From Massilia endophytica (GTDB taxonomy: Bacteria; Pseudomonadota; Gammaproteobacteria; Burkholderiales; Burkholderiaceae_D), in the NCBI RefSeq assembly GCF_021165955.1, contig NZ_CP088952.1:1550001-1614000 (forward strand): a stretch of DNA of 64,000 nucleotides, read 5' to 3'. Under the pieces are notes generated by a model. It saw nothing but the letters and a program-made list of their open reading frames with translations. It was not told where the DNA came from and ran no database searches. Positions 49,891-59,225 of this stretch are shown one piece after another. The translations under genes were made by a program, and so were the position numbers. Every line of letters starts with the position of its first letter. The first letter of the stretch is position 1.

Positions 49891-50841
49891 TCAGTCCACA
49901 ATGTTCTGCGGCGTGCCGGCGGCGAAGGCTTCGATATTGTCGATCAGCTGGTCGGCCAGCAGCTGCATGGCCTGGGCGCTGGCCCAGGCGGAATGGGGCG
50001 TCAGCAGGAAGTTGGGCAGCCGCAGATTGAGGAGCACATTGTCTTCGGGCGGCGGCTCCTGCGTCAACACGTCAAAGCCCGCGCCCGCGATGACATTGCC
50101 GGTCAATGCCTCGGCCAGCGCCTTCTCGTCCACCAACCCGCCGCGCGCCGTGTTGATCAGGATGGCGGATGCCTTCATGCGCTTCAGCTCCTCGGCGCCG
50201 ATGATGTTGCGGGTCTGCTCCGTCAGCGGCGCGTGCAGGCTCAGGACGTCCGACGTTTCCAGCAGCTCGTCGAAGCTCACGTTGCGCACGTCCGGATCGT
50301 CCGTGGGCGTGCGGGTGTGCACCACCACCTCCATGCCGAAGGCTTTGCCGAGATGCGCCACGCCCTTGCCCAGCGTGCCATAGCCCAGCAGGCCCAGGCG
50401 GCTGCCGTGCAGGTCGCGGATGGGATGGTCGAAGAGGCAGAAACGGGGGGAGCGCTGCCACTTCCCGGCTTCGATATCGGCACGGTAGGCGAGCAGGTTG
50501 CGGCGCAGCGCGAGAATCAGCGCGAAGGTATGCTCCGGCAGCGCGGCATGGGCATAGTTGCGGATGTTCGAGACCACGATGCCATGCTCCCGCGCCGCCG
50601 CGAGGTCCACATTATTCGTTCCCGTCGCCGCGACCGCGATCATCTCCAGCTGCGGCAGTTTGGCCAGCGCCTCCGCTCCCAGCGGCACCTTGTTGCTGAT
50701 GGCGATGGTGGCTTCGCGCAGGCGTTCCACGGCCTCCTCCGCCGTGCTGGCCGCGTACTCCGTCCATTCGTGGGCGAAGACGGGACGGCGCACGTTGGCG
50801 ATCAGGCTGTCCCGGTCCAGGAAAACAATCTTGTGGCTCAT
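49891..50841 (-). CDS. D-2-hydroxyacid dehydrogenase
   Basis: 316 aa NAD(P)-dependent reductase or dehydrogenase of 2-oxo / D-2-hydroxy acids. The cofactor motif is LGLLGYGTLGKGVAHLGKAFGM, the catalytic Arg lies in INTARGGLVDEKAL, the Glu in the LTQEPPPEDN region and the His in LTPHSAWAS. Length and motifs fit the glycerate/hydroxypyruvate reductase side of the family, but the substrate is open. Its ATG overlaps the stop of an upstream LysR gene (ATGA), so regulator and enzyme are one translational unit. Confidence 0.92.
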   Translation of the reverse strand: MSHKIVFLDRDSLIANVRRPVFAHEWTEYAASTAEEAVERLREATIAISNKVPLGAEALAKLPQLEMIAVAATGTNNVDLAAAREHGIVVSNIRNYAHAALPEHTFALILALRRNLLAYRADIEAGKWQRSPRFCLFDHPIRDLHGSRLGLLGYGTLGKGVAHLGKAFGMEVVVHTRTPTDDPDVRNVSFDELLETSDVLSLHAPLTEQTRNIIGAEELKRMKASAILINTARGGLVDEKALAEALTGNVIAGAGFDVLTQEPPPEDNVLLNLRLPNFLLTPHSAWASAQAMQLLADQLIDNIEAFAAGTPQNIVD

Positions 50842-51791
50842 GCTGCGATCTCCGTCTGTGTAGAGGGCTGGATGACGGGCGCGCGCAGGCGCATGCTGGG
50901 ATGCGCGGCAAACAGCTCCGATGCCCATTCGACGAATACGCGCACCTTTGCCGACAGATGGCGGTTCTGCGGATAGACGATGTGCACCGGAATGGGATCG
51001 ATGACCCAGTCCGCCAGCACCTGTACCAGGCTGCCGTCGGCAATGTGCCCATCCAGCAGATAGTCCGTCACCTGCACGATGCCCAGGCCCGAGAGGCCGG
51101 CCCGCACATAGGCATTCGAGTCGTTCACCGCAATCACGCCGGGCATCGGCACCTGGATGCGCTCTCCGTCCCGTGTGAAATCCCAGTCGTAGATCTTGCC
51201 CGTCTTCGAAGAGAAGTAGTTCACGCAGCGGTGGTGGCGCAGGTCCAGCGGGTGCTGCGGCGTGCCGTAGCGGGCCAGGTAGGCGGGCGAGGCGCAGGTG
51301 GCGAAATTGAGCACGCCGATGCGGCGCGCGATCAGGGTCGAATCCTGCAGCGCGCCGCCGCGCACGGCGCAGTCCACGCCTTCCTCGATCAGGTCCACGG
51401 GACGGTCGCTGCAGCCAAGCTCCAGCTGGATATCCGGATAGCGCTGGAAGAAGTCGGGCAGGGCGGGCACGAGGATCTCGCTGGAGAGGCCCGTGGGCGC
51501 ATCCACCCGCAGCCGCCCGCTCGGGCTCAGGCGGGTGCGCGAGAGCGATTCCTCGGCCTCCCGCACGTCGGCCAGGATGCGCAGGCAGCGCTCGTAGTAG
51601 GCGGCGCCGTCGGCCGTGACGGACACGTGCCGCGTGGTGCGGTGCAGCAGCTTGACCGACAGGGCCGTTTCCAGGCCCTGGATCAGAGTGGACACCGTCG
51701 CCTTCGGCAGCTGGAGCACTTCGGCGGCCCGCGTGAAGCCGCCCGCATCCACTACCTGTACGAAAACCTCCATGGCCTGCAGCTTGTTCAT
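50838..51791 (-). CDS. LysR-family transcriptional regulator
   Basis: 317 aa. The winged HTH is at the N-terminus (MNKLQAMEVFVQVVDAGGFTRAAEVLQLPKATVSTLIQGLE). The effector-binding domain follows (about 90-295: GRLRVDAPTGLSSEILVPALPDF, CAVRGGALQDSTLIARRIG, VNDSNAYVRAGLSGLGIVQV). Unlike most LysR genes it is transcribed in the same direction as, and overlapping, its presumed target (the 2-hydroxyacid dehydrogenase), so it may be autoregulated or control the divergent genes at 51959 onwards as well. Confidence 0.92.
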   Translation of the reverse strand: MNKLQAMEVFVQVVDAGGFTRAAEVLQLPKATVSTLIQGLETALSVKLLHRTTRHVSVTADGAAYYERCLRILADVREAEESLSRTRLSPSGRLRVDAPTGLSSEILVPALPDFFQRYPDIQLELGCSDRPVDLIEEGVDCAVRGGALQDSTLIARRIGVLNFATCASPAYLARYGTPQHPLDLRHHRCVNYFSSKTGKIYDWDFTRDGERIQVPMPGVIAVNDSNAYVRAGLSGLGIVQVTDYLLDGHIADGSLVQVLADWVIDPIPVHIVYPQNRHLSAKVRVFVEWASELFAAHPSMRLRAPVIQPSTQTEIAA

Positions 51792-51958
51792 GGTACTGGG
51801 TCCTTTGCTCGTCCAAACCGTGTCACGCCTCTGTCATTGTTCGGGATCCTGAACAATCAATTCGCCATTAGCGTATTTATCAGATTGTAGATCAAGTCTA
51901 TAGTTGACGCACTGCATCAAGGAAAAAGCAATTTTTAAGGAAGCCGACAGGAGTCGTC

Positions 51959-52183
51959 ATGAAACATCGGGATGGAATCTTTGCAACAGTGGCAGTGGCG
52001 CTCAGCTCGCTCGCGCTGGCGGGCATGGTCTATACCGACGAATATTCGCACGCGGCGAGCGCCGAGGCGAAGGGCTATGACGCACTGACGCATGAAGTGC
52101 TGCGCGGCGAGCCGGTGGCCGCCATCGAAACGCCGTGCCCGGACGTGATGACGGCCGACGCGGGCGGAGTGGCGCGGCAATGA
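51959..52183 (+). CDS. Small membrane-anchored or secreted protein, 74 aa
   Basis: Strong SD (AGGAG, 5-base spacing). One N-terminal hydrophobic segment (IFATVAVALSSLALAGMV, about 7-24) could be a signal peptide or anchor. The rest is short and polar with a single Cys (TPCPDV). No family recognised. Its stop overlaps the start of the next gene as ATGA, so the two are translated together. Divergent from the LysR gene. Confidence 0.65.
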   Translation: MKHRDGIFATVAVALSSLALAGMVYTDEYSHAASAEAKGYDALTHEVLRGEPVAAIETPCPDVMTADAGGVARQ

Positions 52184-53034
52184 AGAAGGACACGCTGCAC
52201 GAGATCGCGCCGCTGGCGCCGGACCTGAAGCTGCGCGACATCGAGGTCGGCGGCGCCCAGGGCCCCCTGCCCGCCCGCCTGTTCACCGCCGGTGGGGCGG
52301 GCAAGCGCGATACGCTGGTGGTGTTTTTCCACGGCGGCGGCTTCGTGGGCGGCTCCATCGACGAGGGCGACGAGTTCCTGAGCCACCTCGTGAGCATGAA
52401 TGCGAATACCGTGGGCCTGGCATCGGCCTACACCCTGGCGACACAGAAGCCATTCCCCGCGGCGGTGGAAGACGCCCACGCGGTGCTCCTGTGGGCCAAG
52501 AAGAACAAGAGCAAATTGAACTGGAGCGGCAAGCGCCTGGTGGTATCGGGCATCGAAGCGGGCGCCAATGTGGCGGCCGTGGCGACCTTGATGGCGCGCG
52601 ACCGGGGCGGTCCCGCCCTGGGCGGCCAGGTGCTGATCATGCCCATGCTGGATCCGGGCCTCTCCACCTGCTCGATGCGCGAAATGCCGAATTGTCCGGA
52701 CAAGGCCGCCGTCGCCGACCAGTGCGCCGCCGCCTACCGGGGTTATCTGCCGAATGCCGCCGACCGTACCCACCCGTACGCCTCGCCGCTGCAGTCGAGC
52801 CGCCTGAAGAATCTGCCGTCCGCGCTGATCCTGTCTGCCGAAGACGATCCCCTGCGCGACGAGGCGGAGCAGTACGGCGCCAAGCTGATTGCCTGCGGCG
52901 TGACGACGACGGTGAAGCGCCTGCCGGCGCCGCCCCTGGAACCGGGCGGCCGCAACGAATGCGCCTGTTCCTTCGCCATGAGCGAGATCGCCGCCTTTAT
53001 CGCGGGGCCGGAAGTGGAAGCCCCACAGGCATGA
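52180..53034 (+). CDS. Alpha/beta hydrolase fold protein lacking the catalytic Ser and His
   Basis: 284 aa of the hormone-sensitive-lipase (Aes/NlhH) family. The oxyanion motif FFHGGGFVGGS is present, and LILSAEDDPLRDEAEQYGAKL supplies the usual acid-Asp region. At the nucleophile elbow, where GDSAGGN is expected, the sequence reads GIEAGAN (Glu in place of Ser), and no His occurs after the Asp where the catalytic one should be. The frame is otherwise intact, so this looks like a pseudoenzyme with a binding or regulatory role. Its ATG overlaps the 74-aa gene's stop. The in-frame upstream extension was rejected for lack of an SD. Confidence 0.82.
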   Translation: MKKDTLHEIAPLAPDLKLRDIEVGGAQGPLPARLFTAGGAGKRDTLVVFFHGGGFVGGSIDEGDEFLSHLVSMNANTVGLASAYTLATQKPFPAAVEDAHAVLLWAKKNKSKLNWSGKRLVVSGIEAGANVAAVATLMARDRGGPALGGQVLIMPMLDPGLSTCSMREMPNCPDKAAVADQCAAAYRGYLPNAADRTHPYASPLQSSRLKNLPSALILSAEDDPLRDEAEQYGAKLIACGVTTTVKRLPAPPLEPGGRNECACSFAMSEIAAFIAGPEVEAPQA

Positions 53035-53054
53035 TGGATATATATAGTATTTTG

Positions 53055-53083
53055 TTTACATATTGCCGGGCTGGCAGTACAGT
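53055..53083 (+). promoter_or_regulatory. Candidate promoter of the RND operon
   Basis: TTTACA, 17-base spacer, TACAGT in the 191-base leader of the pump genes. It is flanked and overlapped by two TGT-N2-ACA half-palindromes (53053-53060 and 53083-53090), 30 bases apart, a possible TetR-type operator. Confidence 0.4.
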
Positions 53084-53225
53084 GTAGACAACCAAGACTT
53101 CCTAAGCAGCAGTTCCCGAGAAGCGCGCTATTTCAGCGTGGGGGCCGGCTTTTGCCTGCGTTTTGCGCAGGTGGCGGACGGCGCCGCTCAATCACCATAA
53201 TTTTTCATAGAAAAAGGGGTTAAAA

Positions 53226-54458
53226 ATGAAAAAACTTCCAAACATGACAGCACTGGCGCGGCCTCTGGTCGCGGCGCTGGCCGTCGCAGGCCTGGCCGCA
53301 GTGACCCTGGCCGGCTGCGACAGCGCCAAGGGCAAGGCCGCGGAAGCGCCGGCTGCAGGCGGGCCGCCCATTTCCGCCGCCACGGTGATCGAGAAGGGCG
53401 TCGTTGAAACCCAGGAGTTCTCTGGCCGCCTGGAAGCCATCGACCGCGTCGAAATCCGCGCGCGCGTCAGCGGCTTCATCACGGCTGTGAACTTCAAGCC
53501 TGGCAGCGAAGTGAAGAAAGGCGACGTGCTGTTCGTGATCGACCAGCGTCCGTACGCCGCCGAAGCTGCACGCGCCGAGGCGGCCGCCCACTCGGCCCGC
53601 GCCCGCGCCGACCTGGCCCGCCTGGAACTGACCCGTGCCGAACGCCTGCTGGCCGACAAAGCCATCGCCCAGCGCGAGTTCGACGAGCGCGCATCGGCCC
53701 AGAAGGAGCTCGACGCCAACGCCCGCGCAGCCCAGGCCCAGTATGAAGCCGCGAAGCTGAACCTGGCCTACACCCAGGTGGTTTCGCCGATCAACGGCCG
53801 CGTGTCGAAAGCCGAAATCACTGTCGGCAACCTCGTGGACGCTTCCGCTGTGCTGACCTCCGTGGTCTCCATGGACAGGATATACGCCAGCTTCGACGGC
53901 GACGAGAGCACCTACCTGCGCGTCGGCGCCCAGTCGCACAAAGGCCAGCCGGTGGTAGTGAAGGTTGGCCTGGCCAACGAAGAAGGTTTCCCGCACCAGG
54001 GCAAGCTGGAATTCGTGGACAACCAGCTCGATCCGCAAACGGGCAGCGTGCGCATGCGCGCCACCTTCGCCAACGAAGACCGCGCCCTGGCGCCTGGCCT
54101 CTTCGCCCGCGTCCAGCTCTCCGGCACCGATGCGAACAAGGCCATTCTGATCAACGACCGCGCCGTCGGCACGGACCAGAGCCGCAAGTTCGTGTTCGTG
54201 GTGGACAAGGACAGCAAGGCGGAATACCGCCCCGTGAAGCTGGGCCCCACGGTGGACGGCCTGCGCGTTGTGCGCGAAGGCCTGAAGCCGGGCGAAAAGA
54301 TCGTGGTGAGCGGCCTGCAGCGCGTGCGCCCAGGAGCTCCGGTGACCGCGCAAACGGTTGCGATGGACTTCGACCCTTCCGCACCACAGCCTGAAAAGAA
54401 AAAAGACGACAAGGTCGCCGCTGCCGATACCGGCGCAAAGGCCACGTCCAAACAATAA
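53226..54458 (+). CDS. RND efflux periplasmic adaptor (MexA/AcrA type)
   Basis: 410 aa lipoprotein: the signal peptide ends in the lipobox LAGC (Cys about 29). Lipoyl halves are RVEIRARVSGFITAVNFKPG and VVSPINGRVSKAEITVG, with a coiled-coil hairpin between (about 105-175). The beta-barrel has TGSVRMRATFANEDRALAPG, and a membrane-proximal domain contains VVSGLQRVRPG. The C-terminus is Lys/Asp-rich (EKKKDDKVAAAD). First gene of a complete tripartite operon with 12 bases to the permease. No local TetR repressor is encoded in the window beside it. Confidence 0.95.
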   Translation: MKKLPNMTALARPLVAALAVAGLAAVTLAGCDSAKGKAAEAPAAGGPPISAATVIEKGVVETQEFSGRLEAIDRVEIRARVSGFITAVNFKPGSEVKKGDVLFVIDQRPYAAEAARAEAAAHSARARADLARLELTRAERLLADKAIAQREFDERASAQKELDANARAAQAQYEAAKLNLAYTQVVSPINGRVSKAEITVGNLVDASAVLTSVVSMDRIYASFDGDESTYLRVGAQSHKGQPVVVKVGLANEEGFPHQGKLEFVDNQLDPQTGSVRMRATFANEDRALAPGLFARVQLSGTDANKAILINDRAVGTDQSRKFVFVVDKDSKAEYRPVKLGPTVDGLRVVREGLKPGEKIVVSGLQRVRPGAPVTAQTVAMDFDPSAPQPEKKKDDKVAAADTGAKATSKQ

Positions 54459-54470
54459 AGGAACACAGCG

Positions 54471-57400
54471 ATGAATTTCTCACGCTTCTTCATCGATAAG
54501 CCGATCTTCGCGGCCGTCTTATCGATTGTTATCTTCGTCGCGGGCTTGATATCGATCTTCAAGCTCCCGATCTCCGAGTATCCGGACGTGGTGCCGCCAT
54601 CCGTGGTGGTGCGCGCCCAGTACCCGGGCGCCAATCCGAAAGTGATCGCCGAAACCGTTGCTGCGCCATTGGAGGAGCAGATCAACGGCGTCGAGAACAT
54701 GCTCTACATGTCCTCGCAGAACACCTCGGACGGCTCCCTGGCCCTGACCGTGACCTTCGCCATCGGCACCAATGTCGAACAGGCGGAAACGGCTGTGCAG
54801 AACCGCGTGCAGCGCGCCTTGCCGCGCCTGCCGGAAGAGGTGCGCCAGATCGGTGTGACCACCGTGAAAAGCTCGCCCAACCTGACCATGGTGGTCCACC
54901 TGAATTCGCCGGACGGCCGTTACGACGACCTGTACCTGCGCAATTACGCGGTGCTGAACATCAAGGACCAGCTGGCCCGCCTGCATGGCATGGGCGACGT
55001 ACAGCTGTTCGGTTCGGGCGACTACGCCATGCGCATCTGGCTCGATCCGCAGAAGGTGGCGGCGCGTAACCTGACCGCGGGCGACGTGGTGCAGGCCATC
55101 CGCGAACAGAACGTGCAGGTTGCGGCCGGTGTGATCGGCCAGGGACCGGCCAAGGACGCGGACTTCCAGCTCACCGTGAATACGCAGGGCCGCCTCAATT
55201 CGGTGGAGGAATTCGGCGACATCGTGGTCAAGACCAATGAAGACGGCGCGACCACGCTGCTGAAGGACGTCGCGCGCCTGGAAATGGGCTCGAACTCCTA
55301 TGCGCTGCGCTCCCTGCTGAACAACAAGTCGGCGGTGGCCATCCCCATCTTCGAGGCGCCGAACGCGAATGCGCTCCAGCTGTCCACGGACGTGCGCAAC
55401 AAGATGAAGGAACTGTCCAAAGATTTCCCGGAAGGCGTCGAATACAGCATTGTGTACGACCCGACCCAATTCGTGCGCGAGTCCATCGACTCCGTGATCC
55501 ACACGCTGATCGAAGCCATCGTGCTCGTGGCGCTGGTGGTGATCGTGTTCCTGCAGACCTGGCGCGCCTCCATCATTCCGCTGCTGGCCGTGCCGGTGTC
55601 GGTGGTGGGTACTTTCGCCGTGATGATGGGCTTCGGCTTCTCGATCAACACGCTCTCGCTGTTCGGCCTTGTGCTGGCCATCGGTATCGTGGTGGACGAC
55701 GCCATCGTGGTGGTGGAGAACGTCGAGCGTAATATCGGCAACGGCCTCTCGCCGCGCGATGCCACGATCCAGGCCATGAAAGAGGTGAGCGGTCCGATCA
55801 TCGCCATTGCGCTGGTGCTGTGCGCCGTGTTCGTGCCGATCGCCTTCGTATCCGGCCTGACCGGCCAGTTCTACCGCCAGTTCGCGCTGACCATCGCCAT
55901 TTCCACCGTGATCTCGGCATTCAGCTCGCTGACCCTGGCGCCTGCGCTGTCCGCGGCCCTGCTGAAGGGCCACGACGCGCCGAAAGACGCGCTGACCCGC
56001 TTCATGGACAAGGTCTTCGGCCGCTTCTTCGCCGCCTTCAACAAGTTCTTCGGCCGCGCGTCGCACGGCTACGAGGGCGGTGTGAAGGGCGTGCTGCGCC
56101 GCAAATCGGCGTCGCTGGTGGTGTATGCGCTGCTGGCAGTCGCGGGCGTGTTCATGTTCAAGGTGGTGCCTCCCGGCTTCGTTCCGGCGCAGGACAAGCA
56201 GTACCTGATCGGCTTCGCCCAGCTGCCTGACGCGGCCTCGCTGGACCGCACCGATGCCGTGATCCGCAAGATGTCCGACATCGCCAAGGAAATCCCTGGC
56301 GTGGAGAACTCCATCTCCTTCCCGGGCCTGTCGATCAACGGCTTCACCAATGCGCCGAACGCCGGTATCGTGTTCGTGGGCCTCGACTCCTTCGACAAGC
56401 GCCGCAGCAAGAACCTGTCCGCCGAGGCGATTGCCGCCGAAGTGAACAAGCGCATGGGCGTGATCCAGGATGCCTTCGTGATGGTGCTGCCTCCGCCGCC
56501 CGTCAATGGCCTGGGCACCACCGGCGGCTTCAAGCTGATGATCGAAGACCGCGGCAACCTTGGCTACGATGAGCTGTATAAGGCAGTCCAGGCCCTGCAG
56601 ATGAAGGCCTGGCAGACGCCGGAGCTGGCGGGCGTGTTCTCCAGCTACCAGATCAACGTGCCGCAGCTGTTCGCCGATGTGGACCGCGTGAAGGCCAAGC
56701 AGCTGGGCGTGCCGCTGTCGACCATCTACCAGACCTTGCAGATCAATCTGGGCTCGCTGTACGTGAACGACTTCAACCAGTTCGGCCGCACCTACCAGGT
56801 GCGCGTGCAGGCTGACGCGCAGTTCCGTTCGCACGCCGAGCAGATCTCGCAGCTGAAGGTGCGCAACAACAAGGGCGAAATGATTCCACTGTCGTCCCTG
56901 ATGCGCGTGAAGGACACCTATGGTCCGGACCGCGTGCAGCGCTACAACGCCTATGTGTCGGCCGATATCAACGGCGGCGCGGCGCCCGGCGTGTCCTCGG
57001 GCCAGGCCCAGGCCATCATGGCCAAGCTGGCGCAGGAGACTCTGCCAAAAGGCATCACCTACGAATGGACCGACCTGACCTATCAGGAGATCCTGGCCGG
57101 TAACACCATGATCTACGTGTTCCCGCTGTGCGTGCTGCTCGTGTTCCTGGTGCTGGCGGCGCAGTACGAAAGCTGGACCCTGCCGCTGGCGGTGATCCTG
57201 ATCGTGCCGATGTCGATCCTGTGCGCCCTGATCGGCGTGAAGCTGACCGGCGGCGACAACAACATCTTCACGCAGATCGCCCTGTTCGTGCTGGTCGGGT
57301 TGGCGTCCAAGAACGCAATTCTGATCGTGGAATTCGCACGCGAGCTGGAAGACCATGGCCGCAGCATCGTGGAAGCGGCGCTGGAAGCCTGCCGCCTGCG

Positions 57401-57653
57401 TCTGCGTCCGATCCTGATGACGTCCATCGCCTTCATCATGGGCGTGCTGCCACTGGTGTTCTCCAGCGGCGCGGGTTCCGAGATGCGCCATGCCATGGGC
57501 GTGGCGGTGTTCGCGGGCATGCTGGGCGTGACCTTCTTCGGCCTGTTCCTGACGCCCGTGTTCTACGTGCTGCTGCGCACCCTGGCCAAGAAGCTTGAGA
57601 AGAAATCCCCGGTTGCCGACAAGGCAGCCCCACAACTGGAAGGGACCCACTAA
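54471..57653 (+). CDS. RND multidrug efflux permease (HAE1, AcrB/MexB type)
   Basis: 1060 aa inner-membrane proton/drug antiporter, a trimeric pump of the normal HAE1 length. N-terminus MNFSRFFIDKPIFAAVLSIVIF is classic. Two large periplasmic loops and 12 transmembrane helices are present; helix 4 has the proton-relay pair in LAIGIVVDDAIVVVENVER, and the C-terminal half has GLASKNAILIVEFA and LRPILMTSIAFIMGVLPL. TAATG links it to the outer membrane factor (1-base overlap). Substrates probably include hydrophobic antibiotics and detergents. No frameshift is seen. Confidence 0.96.
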   Translation: MNFSRFFIDKPIFAAVLSIVIFVAGLISIFKLPISEYPDVVPPSVVVRAQYPGANPKVIAETVAAPLEEQINGVENMLYMSSQNTSDGSLALTVTFAIGTNVEQAETAVQNRVQRALPRLPEEVRQIGVTTVKSSPNLTMVVHLNSPDGRYDDLYLRNYAVLNIKDQLARLHGMGDVQLFGSGDYAMRIWLDPQKVAARNLTAGDVVQAIREQNVQVAAGVIGQGPAKDADFQLTVNTQGRLNSVEEFGDIVVKTNEDGATTLLKDVARLEMGSNSYALRSLLNNKSAVAIPIFEAPNANALQLSTDVRNKMKELSKDFPEGVEYSIVYDPTQFVRESIDSVIHTLIEAIVLVALVVIVFLQTWRASIIPLLAVPVSVVGTFAVMMGFGFSINTLSLFGLVLAIGIVVDDAIVVVENVERNIGNGLSPRDATIQAMKEVSGPIIAIALVLCAVFVPIAFVSGLTGQFYRQFALTIAISTVISAFSSLTLAPALSAALLKGHDAPKDALTRFMDKVFGRFFAAFNKFFGRASHGYEGGVKGVLRRKSASLVVYALLAVAGVFMFKVVPPGFVPAQDKQYLIGFAQLPDAASLDRTDAVIRKMSDIAKEIPGVENSISFPGLSINGFTNAPNAGIVFVGLDSFDKRRSKNLSAEAIAAEVNKRMGVIQDAFVMVLPPPPVNGLGTTGGFKLMIEDRGNLGYDELYKAVQALQMKAWQTPELAGVFSSYQINVPQLFADVDRVKAKQLGVPLSTIYQTLQINLGSLYVNDFNQFGRTYQVRVQADAQFRSHAEQISQLKVRNNKGEMIPLSSLMRVKDTYGPDRVQRYNAYVSADINGGAAPGVSSGQAQAIMAKLAQETLPKGITYEWTDLTYQEILAGNTMIYVFPLCVLLVFLVLAAQYESWTLPLAVILIVPMSILCALIGVKLTGGDNNIFTQIALFVLVGLASKNAILIVEFARELEDHGRSIVEAALEACRLRLRPILMTSIAFIMGVLPLVFSSGAGSEMRHAMGVAVFAGMLGVTFFGLFLTPVFYVLLRTLAKKLEKKSPVADKAAPQLEGTH

Positions 57654-59131
57654 TGAACCGCATGATCGCCATGGGAGTGGCGCCGCTGCTGGCAGTATTG
57701 CTGGCAGCATGCGCCGCCCCTGAATTCAAACAGCCCGCCATCGAGGTCCCGGCTTCCTTCAAGGAGACGCAGGCCGAGGTGAAGACGGCTGCCGACGGCA
57801 CGCAGTGGAAGCAGGCGCAGGCCGCCGAACAGCAGCCGCGCGGCGAATGGTGGCTGGCCTTCAACGATCCGGCCCTCAATGAGCTGATCGCCGAAGCCAC
57901 CCGCAACAACGCGAACCTGGCCGTGGCCGCAGCCCGCGTGAAGCAGGCCCGCGCCATCGCGGGCATCGCCGAAGCGGACCGCATTCCGCAGGTCGGGGTG
58001 GGCGTCGGCGCCCAGCGCACCCGGGCTTCGGCCCTGGAGCTGGGCCTGCCTCAAGGCACGCCGGTGGCCCCCCAGACCAGCTATTCGGCCAGCCTCACGG
58101 CCAGCTACGAAGTGGACCTGTTCGGCCGCGTGTCGTCCAACGTTGCCGCGGCGCGCGGCGACGCGGCGACGGTGGAAGCGAACTACCGCTCCGTGCTGCT
58201 CGCCCTGCAGGCCGACGTGGCCCAGACCTATTTCCGCCTGCGCGCCACGGACGCCGAACTGGCGACCGTGGAGCAGACGGTCCGTCTGCGCGAGGAAAGC
58301 GTGAAGGTCAACCAGCGCCGCTTCGACCTGGGCGACATCGGCGAATTCGACCTGTCCCGCGCGAAGACCGAGCTGTCCACCACCCGCGCCGAAGCAATTG
58401 GCCTGCAACGCCAGCGCACCACGGCGGAGCATGCCCTGGCGGTCCTGCTGGGCAAGCCTGCGGCCAGCTTCACGGCCGGCGTGAGCCCGCTGCTCGATTC
58501 GGCGCTGATGCCGGTGGTTCCGGCAGGCCTGCCTTCGGCCCTGCTGGAGCGCCGCCCTGACATCGCCGCGGCACAGCGTGCGATGGAAGCCTCCAATGCC
58601 CGCATCGGCGTGGCCCGTGCGGCCATGTTCCCTGCGCTGAACATCAACGCGAACGGCGGCGGCTTGGCCGGAACGTTCAGCGATGTGTTCAAGTGGAGCA
58701 GCCGCTCCTGGGTGCTGGGCGCGCTGATGTCCGCGCCGCTGATCGATGGCGGCCGTAACAAGGCCAATATCGCGCGCAGCGAAGCGGCGCTGGAAGAGTC
58801 GGTGGCTTCCTACCGCCAGAGCGTGCTGGTGGCGTTTGCGGAAGTGGAAGACAGCCTGGCGGGCCTGCGCATCCTGTCCGGCCAGACGGCGCAGATCGAT
58901 GCGGCCGTGGTCTCGGCCCGCCGTTCGGCCGACCTGGCGCAAAAGCTGTACGACGCTGGCCGCTCGAGCTATCTCGAACTGCTGGACGCGCAGCGCAACC
59001 TGGCGGCGGTGGAACGCAGCGCAGTCCAGCTGCGCGGCAACCGCGCGGTGACGACCGTGGCCCTGATCCGCGCCCTGGGCGGGGGCTGGGACAGCGGCGC
59101 CGCCATGAGCAACGCACAGGCCCGCAACTGA
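57653..59131 (+). CDS. NodT-family outer membrane efflux lipoprotein (OprM type)
   Basis: 492 aa TolC-like channel, lipid-anchored through the lipobox LLAAC (Cys about 21). Two OEP repeats: NANLAVAAARVKQARAIAG with YEVDLFGRVSSNVAAARG, then LLERRPDIAAAQRAMEASNARIGVARAAMFP (the conserved RPDI motif) and SYRQSVLVAFAEVEDSLAGL. Overlaps the permease stop by 1 base and is followed by a strong terminator, so the operon ends here. It resembles the OMF at 20323 in family only. Confidence 0.95.
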   Translation: MNRMIAMGVAPLLAVLLAACAAPEFKQPAIEVPASFKETQAEVKTAADGTQWKQAQAAEQQPRGEWWLAFNDPALNELIAEATRNNANLAVAAARVKQARAIAGIAEADRIPQVGVGVGAQRTRASALELGLPQGTPVAPQTSYSASLTASYEVDLFGRVSSNVAAARGDAATVEANYRSVLLALQADVAQTYFRLRATDAELATVEQTVRLREESVKVNQRRFDLGDIGEFDLSRAKTELSTTRAEAIGLQRQRTTAEHALAVLLGKPAASFTAGVSPLLDSALMPVVPAGLPSALLERRPDIAAAQRAMEASNARIGVARAAMFPALNINANGGGLAGTFSDVFKWSSRSWVLGALMSAPLIDGGRNKANIARSEAALEESVASYRQSVLVAFAEVEDSLAGLRILSGQTAQIDAAVVSARRSADLAQKLYDAGRSSYLELLDAQRNLAAVERSAVQLRGNRAVTTVALIRALGGGWDSGAAMSNAQARN

Positions 59132-59154
59132 AACTGAAAGACGATTAGCCCTTT

Positions 59155-59187
59155 GGGCGGCCCGCGCAAGCGGCCGCCCTTTTTTTT
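59155..59187 (+). terminator. Intrinsic terminator of the RND operon
   Basis: GGGCGGCC pairs with GGCCGCCC around a 9-base loop and is followed by eight T, 24 bases past the outer membrane factor's stop. Confidence 0.88.
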
Positions 59188-59225
59188 CGGCTATCATGCC
59201 CGCTGGTCTGAAAAAGCAAGCGAGG

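Noticed and set aside
54519..57710. 1063-codon antisense frame under the RND permease
   Set aside because: His/Gln/Arg-rich with no motif; the plus-strand permease is unmistakable.
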